This document shows positions 14,531 to 21,368 of a DNA stretch of 32,510 nt, in pieces (positions within the stretch are counted from its first letter, which is position 1; every line of letters starts with the position of its first letter). The notes below the pieces were generated by a model that worked only from the letters and a program-made list of their open reading frames with translations, ran no database searches and was not told where the DNA came from. The translations under genes were made by a program, and so were the position numbers. The DNA is from Deltaproteobacteria bacterium (GTDB taxonomy: Bacteria > Desulfobacterota > Binatia > UBA12015): positions 71,212 to 103,721 of the forward strand of contig JAJCZO010000094.1 of the NCBI GenBank assembly GCA_029262355.1, given 5' to 3'.

Positions 14531-16835
14531 ACAAGAGATTCTGATCTCGGCGTTGGTGTCCACGTACCGAGCCGAGCGATTCATGCGGGAGCTCCTCGAA
14601 GACCTCGAGGCACAGACGATCCGCGATCGGATGGAAATCGTGATCATCGATAGCGCGTCGCCCGAGGGCGAGGGCGACATCGTTCGCGAGTTCCAGAAGG
14701 ACTTCGCCAACATCGTCTATGAGCGAACCCCCGAGCGCGAGAACGCGCACATCTCGGTGAACCGTGCCTTCGCACTTTCTCGTGGGCGGTACGTCACTCC
14801 GGCTGCAACCGACGACCGCCACCATCCTCAGGCGTTCGAACGCATGGTGGCAGAGCTCGAAGCCTACCCTGAGGTCGGACTCGTGTACGCGGATGCCGCG
14901 GTCACGCAAACCGAGAACGAGATTCTGGCCAACGCGACCCGCACGGCCCACTTCCTGTGGCCCGAGTTCGATGCGCGGCTCCTGTTCGACGTCTGCTACG
15001 TGGGCCCGCATCCCGTGTATCGACGCACGATGCACGAGAAGTATGGCGGCTTCGACGAATCGATGACGGTCGCTGGCGACTACGAGTTCTGGCTGCGCCT
15101 CGTCGCGGCAGGCGAGCGGTTTCGGCATGTCCCCGAGGTCCTGAGCCTCTACCTGCAGAACCCACGCGGCAATGAGTACGGGAATCCGGAGCTCTGCGAC
15201 CAGGAGTCCGATCTGGCCCGCACCCGCTACTGGCAAACCGAATGGGGCCCGCGGCCGCGACCCGGGACGTGCTTCCTGTTCCCGGTGAAGGAAAACGAGG
15301 CGCCGCCGCCCGCGCTCGCCCCCGTAGTCGAGGCCGAGCCGAAGATCTCTCTCGTAGAAGAACCCGTACCTGTTGTGCCGGGGCCCCCGGGAGCGTCCGC
15401 CAAGCCAGTGGTGTCGGTCGTCATCCCGACGCACAACCGACCGAAGTGGCTTCGCAGGGCGGTTGCGAGCGCTCTCTCGCAGACGCTAGACGACATCGAG
15501 ATCATCGTGGTGAACGACGCCGGCGAGCCGGTCGACCAGCTCCTCGCGGAACTCGATTGCGACGGCAAGGTCGAGTCGATCCGGTTCGCGCAGAATCGCG
15601 AGCGCTCCGCGGCCCGCAACGCGGGCCTCGCGCTCGCGCGCGGTCGCTACATCGCGTACCTCGATGACGACGACTGGTGGGAACACGACCACCTTCGACC
15701 GCTCGTCGAGGAGCTCGACCGAACGGGCGCCGTCGGCGTCTACAGCGACGCGCGCACCGTCGTGGAGACCCTTCAGAACGGACGATACGAGGCGACGCAG
15801 TCGGAAGAGTTGCGCCTTCCGGACTTCGATCGGAACTCGCTTCTCGTCGGCAACTTCGTACCGACGCCGTGCATCGTGCATCGGCGCGACGCGCTCGCAA
15901 CCGGGGGCGTCTTCGATCCATCGCTCCGCACCCACGAAGATTGGGATCTCTGGATTCGTCTCACGACGAACTCACCCTTCATCCACCTGAGACGTGCAAC
16001 GGCCAACATCAGCTGGCGCACCGATGGCAGCTCAACCACGAGCTCGAGCCGGGAGGACTTCCCGGTGACGGCCGAGAAGATCCACCGGCGGTATGCGGCG
16101 GAGGCCCGGGTTCGCCCCGGTGTACCTGAGGCACAAGAGCGCTACGTCGCCGGATTGCAAGCCCGCCTCCCGCGACCGGCCCAGGTGCCAGCGACGCCAA
16201 CTGGGGCGACCGACCCCACCGATCCGGGTGACACGCATGCCGCAGAGGCACGCTTGGCCATTACGCAGGGCAACCTTCAGGAGGCGAACGACGCGCTCAC
16301 GAAGCTCTTCGAGTGCGCTCCGGAGCACCCCGAGGGGTGGCTGCTTCGCGGCGTTCTCACGATCCAGCACCTCGACTACAGTGGTGCGGCGGACGCCTTC
16401 TCGACCGCGCTGCGGCACGGCGCCGATTCGCGACGCGCCGAATTGGGCATCGCCATGGCGGCGCTCGGTCGAGGACAGAACGAGCGCGCCTGGAATGTGC
16501 TGCGCGATCTGTCCGACCAACACCCCGGAGACGATGAGGTCGTGCACTGGCTGCTGCGAGCCGCATGCGTGCGCGCGCGGTTTAGCGAGGCCATCCCACC
16601 CGTCGAACGCTACCTCGAAGCACGCCCCGACGATTCGTCGGTTCGATTCGCACTCGCCGGCCTCCTACTTCGACTGGGCCGCCTGAACGACGCGGTCGTC
16701 CAATACGAGAGGATCCGGTCATCCGAGCCGGGCTTCGCCGGCCTCGCCGAGCTGACCGCCGCGCTGTCGGAAGCCGGCGCCCTGACGGCGCAGCCCGTGG
16801 CCGCCACCACGGAGCCCCCAACCCAGGTGGGATGA
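14520..16835 (+). CDS. Tandem GT2 glycosyltransferase with TPR-like C-terminus
   Basis: 771 residues from a GTG with AAAGGCGG upstream. Domain 1 (about 7-240) is a GT-A family 2 fold starting ISALVSTYRAERFMRELLED, with Asp98-Asp99 in ATDDRHH as the DxD equivalent and AGDYEFWLRL near its end. A Pro-rich linker (about 258-292) follows. Domain 2 (about 294-530) is a second GT2 domain: VSVVIPTHNRPKWLRRAV, then LDDDDWW near 381, then THEDWDLWIRL. Residues about 565-760 are alpha-helical repeats of TPR type (ARLAITQGNLQEANDALTKL and AFSTALRHGADSRRAELGIA). It probably transfers the operon's sugar, perhaps two successive residues, to a glycan or protein in the cytoplasm. It is the last gene of the operon. 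Confidence 0.88.
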   Translation: MPLEQEILISALVSTYRAERFMRELLEDLEAQTIRDRMEIVIIDSASPEGEGDIVREFQKDFANIVYERTPERENAHISVNRAFALSRGRYVTPAATDDRHHPQAFERMVAELEAYPEVGLVYADAAVTQTENEILANATRTAHFLWPEFDARLLFDVCYVGPHPVYRRTMHEKYGGFDESMTVAGDYEFWLRLVAAGERFRHVPEVLSLYLQNPRGNEYGNPELCDQESDLARTRYWQTEWGPRPRPGTCFLFPVKENEAPPPALAPVVEAEPKISLVEEPVPVVPGPPGASAKPVVSVVIPTHNRPKWLRRAVASALSQTLDDIEIIVVNDAGEPVDQLLAELDCDGKVESIRFAQNRERSAARNAGLALARGRYIAYLDDDDWWEHDHLRPLVEELDRTGAVGVYSDARTVVETLQNGRYEATQSEELRLPDFDRNSLLVGNFVPTPCIVHRRDALATGGVFDPSLRTHEDWDLWIRLTTNSPFIHLRRATANISWRTDGSSTTSSSREDFPVTAEKIHRRYAAEARVRPGVPEAQERYVAGLQARLPRPAQVPATPTGATDPTDPGDTHAAEARLAITQGNLQEANDALTKLFECAPEHPEGWLLRGVLTIQHLDYSGAADAFSTALRHGADSRRAELGIAMAALGRGQNERAWNVLRDLSDQHPGDDEVVHWLLRAACVRARFSEAIPPVERYLEARPDDSSVRFALAGLLLRLGRLNDAVVQYERIRSSEPGFAGLAELTAALSEAGALTAQPVAATTEPPTQVG

Positions 16836-16838
16836 CAT

Positions 16839-16938
16839 CCATCGACGCGCGGCACCCCGACGAACCTCGACGCGCGCGGGCAGGCGGCCTACGAGAACCT
16901 CGAAGAGGTCTCCCGGTGGATCGTCCGGCACCCGAAGC
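16839..16938 (+). pseudogene. Coding-like stretch directly after the glycosyltransferase stop codon
   Basis: After the TGA at 16833-16835 the same frame continues HPSTRGTPTNLDARGQAAYE then NLEEVSRWIVRHPKPIS, with strongly GC-biased third positions, before it runs into the antisense end of the nitronate monooxygenase gene. It has no start codon of its own. It may be a lost C-terminal extension of the glycosyltransferase or the 3' remnant of another gene. No family recognised. Confidence 0.25.
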
Positions 16939-16941
16939 CCA

Positions 16942-18063
16942 TCAGCCCTCGGGCTGGAGCCCCTCCAGCCGCTCGACCGCGTTCAAGTACTCCTCCGACA
17001 GCCGCTGCATCACCTGGCGCACCGATTCCACCCGGTCGATCATTCCCACCACCTGCCCAACCGGGTTGAACGCAACCTTCTGCGCCGACTCGGCGTAGCG
17101 ATGGGTCCGCTGCACCGCGTCCATCGTGACCATGCCTTGGAGCGGCATGCCGAGCGGATCCGGACTGTCCTCGGACGCCCAGGCTTCGGTCCATTCGTTC
17201 TTGAGCATGCGACAGGGCTTGCCCGTGTAGGAGCGCGACCGCACCGTGTCACGACTCGTCGCTTCGAAGTAGGAGGCGCGCTGCGCCGGCGCGGCTTCGG
17301 CCTCCTCGACCGCAAGCCAGAGAGAACCCGTCCACACGCCAGCCGCGCCCACCGCCAACGCCGCCGCGATCTGCCGACCGGTACCAATACCACCAGCCGC
17401 CAGCACCGGCGTCGGCGCCACCGCATCAATGACCTGCGGCCACAGAACGAGGCTGCCCACCTCGCCGGTGTGCCCGCCCCCCTCGGTGCCCTGAGCGATC
17501 ACGATGTCGATGTCCGCGTCTTTGTGCTTGAGCGCCTGCCGGGGGCTCCCACAGAGCGCCGCCACGAGACGGCCAGCATCATGGCACTGCTTGATGACAT
17601 CGTCCGGCGGCGTGCCCAGAGCGTTTGCGAGGAGCCTGACCTTGTCATGCCGGAGCGCGCAATCCACCTGAGGGGCGGCTGTCGCCGCGGTCCAGCCGAG
17701 AAGCTCGTGGTGCTTCTCCTCTGCCGGCATCTCCGGCACGCCCGCGTTGGAGAGAAGCGTGGAAGCGAACTGGCGATGTTGCTCGGGAATGAGCTCCCGG
17801 AGCTGCTCCTCGAGCTTCGCCGGATCGAGCTCCCCCATGCCCTCGTACTTCCCCGGAATGACGATATCGACGCCGTACGGGTGGTCGCCCACGTGCTCGT
17901 CGATCCACTTGAGCTCGACCTCGAGCTGCTCGGCCGTGAAGCCCACTGCGCCGAGAACGCCCAAGCCCCCCGCCTTGCTCACGGCGGCGACGACGTCGCG
18001 ACAGTGCGTAAAGGCAAAGATAGGGACATCGATCCCGAGTTTGTCGCAAAGATCAGTATGCAT
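16942..18063 (-). CDS. Nitronate monooxygenase (2-nitropropane dioxygenase-like, FMN-dependent)
   Basis: 373 residues, TIM-barrel flavoprotein of the NMO family, which oxidises alkyl nitronates. The FMN-phosphate region is visible as AQGTEGGGHTGEVGSLVLWP (about residues 185-205) and LAAGGIGTGRQIAAALAVGA (about 222-241). The N-terminus (TDLCDKLGIDVPIF, then AVSKAGGLGVLGA) is typical. The start at 18063 has GAGGAGG 7 bases upstream; the open frame continues upstream, but that part is antisense to a separate coding fragment. Physiological substrate unknown; members also include enoyl reductase-like proteins. It converges on the sugar operon and belongs to no obvious operon. Confidence 0.9.
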   Translation of the reverse strand: MHTDLCDKLGIDVPIFAFTHCRDVVAAVSKAGGLGVLGAVGFTAEQLEVELKWIDEHVGDHPYGVDIVIPGKYEGMGELDPAKLEEQLRELIPEQHRQFASTLLSNAGVPEMPAEEKHHELLGWTAATAAPQVDCALRHDKVRLLANALGTPPDDVIKQCHDAGRLVAALCGSPRQALKHKDADIDIVIAQGTEGGGHTGEVGSLVLWPQVIDAVAPTPVLAAGGIGTGRQIAAALAVGAAGVWTGSLWLAVEEAEAAPAQRASYFEATSRDTVRSRSYTGKPCRMLKNEWTEAWASEDSPDPLGMPLQGMVTMDAVQRTHRYAESAQKVAFNPVGQVVGMIDRVESVRQVMQRLSEEYLNAVERLEGLQPEG

Positions 18064-18090
18064 GGTGAAGCCTCCTCGGGAGATCTCTAA

Positions 18091-18396
18091 CAATCCGAGC
18101 GCGACAGGGAAGCCCGCCGCTCCCGCCTCTGCGACCACTGGTTCCAGTTCTCGCTGAACGACAACGGCCCCGACGGCAACGAGGTCCAGCGGGGCTGCGA
18201 CAACTTCGCCACGCACAACGAGATGAACGCGTGGTTTGCCGAAGGCCACTTCGCAAAGAACTTCTGCGCCATCGGGTTCCATCCCGTGGAAGTCGACGCC
18301 TCGCACACCAGCGGCGTCCCAGACGCGAAGATCTTCGCCGGCAGGTACAAGGGGGAGGGGCCGGACCTGCCGCGGGCGCATCAAGCGCCGGAGTGA
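18091..18396 (+). pseudogene. 5'-truncated gene fragment, unknown protein
   Basis: The plus strand is open from just after a TAA (18088-18090) to a TGA at 18394-18396 and reads RLCDHWFQFSLNDNGPDGNE, then VQRGCDNFATHNEMNAWFAE, then GHFAKNFCAIGFHPVEVDAS, with high GC third positions. There is no usable start before the internal ATG at 18217, so the N-terminus appears lost; otherwise only a 59-residue product would be made. Three Cys and many aromatic residues suggest a folded domain. I do not recognise the family. It sits between divergent nitronate monooxygenase and lipoprotein genes. A CCGGCGG/CCGCCGG hairpin (18452-18470) follows. Confidence 0.45.
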
Positions 18397-18451
18397 GGCC
18401 GGGCGGGGATCCGTTGGGACTACCCCACGGACCGGCTGCGCCTCGGAGACG

Positions 18452-18470
18452 CCGGCGGAAGCACCGCCGG
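18452..18470 (+). terminator. Hairpin upstream of the lipoprotein hydrolase gene
   Basis: CCGGCGG (18452-18458) pairs with CCGCCGG (18464-18470) around an AAGCA loop, followed by TTGCCCGCTT. It could end transcription of the upstream fragment; only a weak T-run is present. Confidence 0.25.
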
Positions 18471-18508
18471 TTGCCCGCTTCTGCGTCGGGTGACAATGGG
18501 TCTCAGAG

Positions 18509-19468
18509 ATGAGAAGCCAAACGACGTTGCTGATCCTCGCCCTCGTGGGCGGAGCCCTGGCCTGCGGTAGCAGCTCCTCCACCGGGAGCGGCGACGGCCT
18601 GGCGGGGCCCACTAAATCCCCTTCCCTCGAAGGCTCCTGCCCAGACGGCTTCGCAGTGACCGAGGGCTTCAACGACGGGTTCCCCGCCGACGGCAAGAAC
18701 CGTCAGTTCCACATCCTGCTCCCCGACGACACGAGCGATCCTCGACCGCTGTTCGTCTCACTCACCGGCACCGTGCAGTCCGAGCTCGACTTCGCCGCCC
18801 AGTCCGGACTCGATCAGCTTCCGAACGACGGCTGGATCGTCGCCGCGCCGGTCCGAACATGCAGCCAGAACCAGACGAACTGTGCGCAGATCGGGAGCGA
18901 TGGGCGCGTGTGGGAGCCCTGGTACGACGGCACGATCGCGGGAGCGACCGACGACGAAGGACCCGACGTGCGCTTCGTCGAGGCGATGGTCCGATGCATC
19001 GCCGACCGCTGGCCGGTCGACGCCTCGCAGATCCACGTCGGCGGCATCTCGGCAGGCGGCTCCCTCACCAACCGCACCATGACGTTCAACTCCGACTTCT
19101 TCGCCAGCGGCGTCGCCTCGTCGGGCAACTGGTACGGCGGCCTTGCCGCGCCAGCGAGCCGGCTGCGCATGGATGGCTCACTTGTGGTGATCATCTGGGG
19201 CGGACCGAACGACCTGTGGCCGCCCGGCAACCCAATTGCCGACTACGATCCCGAGACCAAGCAGGCGTCGATCTACTACGCCGCGCAGCCCGATGTCGTG
19301 ACGGTCTCGTGCACCGGAAGCCACGGTCACATCTGGCCGACGGTCATGACCTCCTGGCTCGCGCAGACCGCGCTGTCGTTCCCGAAGGGCTCCAAAGCAG
19401 CCGACTTCGAGCTCACCGAGCCGCCGGCCGGGTTCAGCTGCATTCTCGGCGAGTACACCGACCACTGA
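18509..19468 (+). CDS. Lipoprotein alpha/beta-hydrolase, esterase/PHB depolymerase-like
   Basis: 319 residues. A lipoprotein signal (LLILALVGGALACGSSSS) puts the lipidated Cys at residue 19, followed by a Ser/Gly-rich linker. The hydrolase domain carries the nucleophile elbow VGGISAGGS (Ser181), a probable acid IWGGPNDLW (Asp235) and a His in TGSHGHIWP (His272 or His274), in the order expected for an alpha/beta-hydrolase. The layout resembles secreted polyhydroxybutyrate depolymerase/feruloyl-esterase-like proteins (LpqC type). Probably anchored at the outer membrane, acting on an ester; substrate unknown. Several Cys (44, 117, 125, 163, 268, 315) may form disulfides. The Shine-Dalgarno is weak. 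Confidence 0.82.
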   Translation: MRSQTTLLILALVGGALACGSSSSTGSGDGLAGPTKSPSLEGSCPDGFAVTEGFNDGFPADGKNRQFHILLPDDTSDPRPLFVSLTGTVQSELDFAAQSGLDQLPNDGWIVAAPVRTCSQNQTNCAQIGSDGRVWEPWYDGTIAGATDDEGPDVRFVEAMVRCIADRWPVDASQIHVGGISAGGSLTNRTMTFNSDFFASGVASSGNWYGGLAAPASRLRMDGSLVVIIWGGPNDLWPPGNPIADYDPETKQASIYYAAQPDVVTVSCTGSHGHIWPTVMTSWLAQTALSFPKGSKAADFELTEPPAGFSCILGEYTDH

Positions 19469-19499
19469 GGGCGGGCGATTAGGAAGGATGAACGGCCCC

Positions 19500-19517
19500 C
19501 GACGATCGCGTCGTTTT
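19500..19517 (+). terminator. Probable intrinsic terminator of the lipoprotein hydrolase gene
   Basis: CGACG (19500-19504) pairs with CGTCG (19509-19513) around ATCG and is followed at once by TTTT. It lies 31 bases after the hydrolase stop and between convergent genes. The stem is short, so confidence is moderate. Confidence 0.4.
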
Positions 19518-19580
19518 CGCGCCTTGGCCTCGGGTGCAAATCGACGCACCTGGCTCGGTCCGGAGCGTTCCAACAGCCTG

Positions 19581-20756
19581 CTAGTTCCTGGTCAGGCGGA
19601 TCATGCTGATCTCGCGGGGGCAGTTCAGGCGCACCGGGAGGCCGGCGACCCCGAGACCCTGGCTCACGTAGAGAGTCGCGTCGCCGATGTCGAAACGGCC
19701 GGCGGTCCAGTGAGCGATGACCCGCGCGGCGTTGAAGTTCCGGGCGAACGGGAGGCGCAACTGGCCGCCGTGGGTGTGGCCGGCGAGCACCAGGGGGAAG
19801 CCGGAACGCGCGGCGTGGGCGAAGTAGCTGGGGCGATGCGAGAGGAGGATACGCGGGATGCCCGCGGGGAGCTCCGGGGCGAGGCGGTCGAGCGCTGGGT
19901 GTTCCGCCTCCCGCTCTCGCCAACCCTCACCCGGATCTTCGATCCCCGCGATGCACAAGGCCGCGCCGTCGACGTCGAGCTGGACCCAATCGTCGCGCAG
20001 GACACGGATCGTCGTGTGCTGTTCGAGGCCGGCGACGACGGCCTCGACGCCGGTGTACACGTCGTGGTTGCCGAGAACCGCAAGGACACCGTGCCGTGCC
20101 TGCAGGCGACCGAGCTCAATGCATCCTTCTGCGATGAACTGCGGGTCGAAGTCGAAAATGTCCCCGGTGATGACGATCAGATCGGGCTGGAGACGGTTGA
20201 TACGATCGACGTAGCCACGAAGCTTCGGCGCCCGCATCATCGGGCCAATGTGCAGATCGGTGATCTGCGCAATCTGAATCTCGGTCAGCGAACTGTTCGC
20301 CCCGCGCATCGGCAGCGCCACCGACGGCACCGAAACCCACCGCTGCCCGATCAAGTATCCCCACAGGATCGAGCCAAACCCGAGCGCGATCGCGAGCCCA
20401 CCCCCTCCCGCGAGGATCAACGAGCGAGTGGGTTCTCCGATCTGGACGGCCCACCCGACGAGCCAGACCGATCCTCCCAGAAACACGAACGCCACAGCCA
20501 ACAACAACCCCGCCCACAGCGCGGCAATGCTGCCGATGATCCATCCCCGGCTGAAGACCAGCCCGAGGCCCTCAGCCCGGATCCGTCGACGCGCCATAGG
20601 GAAGAGCGTGAGGTTCGTCAGCAACGCCACCGCGAAGCACGCGAGGGCCTGCGCCGCGGAAAGCCCCGATCCACCGGTCGCAAGGGTGGCCCAATGCAGG
20701 ATGAGCACTTGGGCCGCCGAGAGGGCGACCAGGGCAATACGCAGTAACCGATTCAC
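19581..20756 (-). CDS. Membrane-anchored metallophosphoesterase (YaeI/YkuE-like)
   Basis: 391 residues. The N-terminal 140 residues contain about four hydrophobic helices (around 5-27, 33-53, 72-103, 112-136). The phosphoesterase domain then shows all dimetal motifs in order: TDLHIG (Asp167, His169), TGDIFD (Asp199), LGNHD (230-232), LLSHRP, and GHTHGGQ near residue 330. Members hydrolyse phosphodiesters or pyrophosphates such as lipid or nucleotide derivatives; the substrate here is unknown. The start is GTG at 20756, with GGAG about 12 bases upstream. Only 16 bases separate it from the divergent selenoprotein gene, so promoters for both must lie in coding sequence or overlap closely. Confidence 0.9.
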   Translation of the reverse strand: MNRLLRIALVALSAAQVLILHWATLATGGSGLSAAQALACFAVALLTNLTLFPMARRRIRAEGLGLVFSRGWIIGSIAALWAGLLLAVAFVFLGGSVWLVGWAVQIGEPTRSLILAGGGGLAIALGFGSILWGYLIGQRWVSVPSVALPMRGANSSLTEIQIAQITDLHIGPMMRAPKLRGYVDRINRLQPDLIVITGDIFDFDPQFIAEGCIELGRLQARHGVLAVLGNHDVYTGVEAVVAGLEQHTTIRVLRDDWVQLDVDGAALCIAGIEDPGEGWREREAEHPALDRLAPELPAGIPRILLSHRPSYFAHAARSGFPLVLAGHTHGGQLRLPFARNFNAARVIAHWTAGRFDIGDATLYVSQGLGVAGLPVRLNCPREISMIRLTRN

Positions 20757-20772
20757 GTGTTAGGAAGACTCC

Positions 20773-21111
20773 ATGGCAGCCAAGGTAGATTGGTACTACT
20801 CCCGCAAGGGTTGAATGTCCTGCACCCGCGCGTCCAAGTTCTTGGACGACCAGAACATTGAACCCAAAGAGACGATTCCCGCGAGCCGCAAACTCAGCCG
20901 CAAAGACGCCGCCGCTCTGGCAAAGGCCGCGAAGAAGATCGTCGTCGCCAAGGGGAAGAAGATCTCCGAGTTCCCGGGCGGGGCCGCGCCCAAGGAAGTG
21001 ATCGAGGCGATGCTGGGCCCGACGGGGAACCTCCGAGCGCCGACGATCCGAAGTGGCAAGACCGTCCTGGTCGGCTTCAACGAGGAAGTCTTCTCAGAGC
21101 ATCTGGGCTGA
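20773..21111 (+). CDS. ArsC-like thioredoxin-fold selenoprotein (UGA14 = selenocysteine)
   Basis: Reading from the ATG at 20773 gives MAAKVDWYYSRKG, a TGA at 20812-20814, then MSCTRASKFLDDQNIEPKET and on to a TGA stop at 21109-21111: 112 residues if the first UGA is read as Sec. The result is a thioredoxin-fold N-terminus (strand, then G-U-M-S-C-T-R-A leading into a helix) with a UxxC redox motif exactly where ArsC/Spx/glutaredoxin proteins have CxxC. The rest (VVAKGKKISEF, then LRAPTIRSGKTVLVGFNEEV) matches ArsC-family small reductases. AGGAAG lies about 6 bases before the ATG. Starting at the ATG right after the UGA (20815) would delete the first strand and half the active site. A SECIS-like hairpin follows. 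Probably a cytoplasmic thiol/selenol oxidoreductase. Confidence 0.82.
20831..20848 (+). promoter_or_regulatory. Bacterial SECIS-like element for UGA at 20812
   Basis: CGTCCAA (20831-20837) pairs perfectly with TTGGACG (20842-20848), leaving a GTTC loop whose first base is G followed by U. The loop begins 23 bases after the UGA. Stem, distance and the G/U at the loop start all agree with the known bacterial SECIS pattern recognised by SelB. This is within coding sequence, as bacterial SECIS elements are. Confidence 0.7.
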
Positions 21112-21167
21112 GACGCGCTTGCCCGAAAGGGGGAGCCAGCCACGCCGGACGCCTCGCTCCCGGACCG

Positions 21168-21368
21168 GTGCTCAAAGCCGCCAGCCATCTGTTCGACAAC
21201 CTCGGGCAGCTGCCTCGCAGACGAGCTGGTGAGGCACGATCACGCCTCCGCGCCGTCTGGTGGCTGATCCCGTGGCCCTGGGTCCTTGCCCAAGGCTTCT
21301 ACGACTTCACCGCCGTTGCCCTGATGTCCGCGATCCTCGCCCGTTTCCAGGGGGAGCCCGCTCAGTAG
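21168..21368 (+). CDS. Small hypothetical protein with one or two hydrophobic segments
   Basis: 66 residues from a GTG. The first half is basic (LPRRRAGEARSRLRA) and the second half is hydrophobic (VWWLIPWPWVLAQGFYDFTA, then VALMSAILARF), suggesting a small inner-membrane protein. Third positions are GC-rich as in neighbouring genes. It starts 57 bases after the selenoprotein and may be cotranscribed. Its tail meets the convergent radical SAM gene, overlapping by a few bases. The Shine-Dalgarno is poorly placed. Not recognised; it could be spurious. Confidence 0.45.
   Translation: MLKAASHLFDNLGQLPRRRAGEARSRLRAVWWLIPWPWVLAQGFYDFTAVALMSAILARFQGEPAQ

Noticed and set aside
18064..18696. A 584-codon version of the nitronate monooxygenase
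   Set aside because: The extra N-terminal 211 codons are antisense to a coding fragment and the lipoprotein start; a strong ribosome site marks ATG 18063.
16939..18710. Insertion sequence around the nitronate monooxygenase gene, flanked by gene fragments
   Set aside because: No transposase, terminal inverted repeats or target-site duplication could be seen; only the flanking fragments hint at rearrangement.
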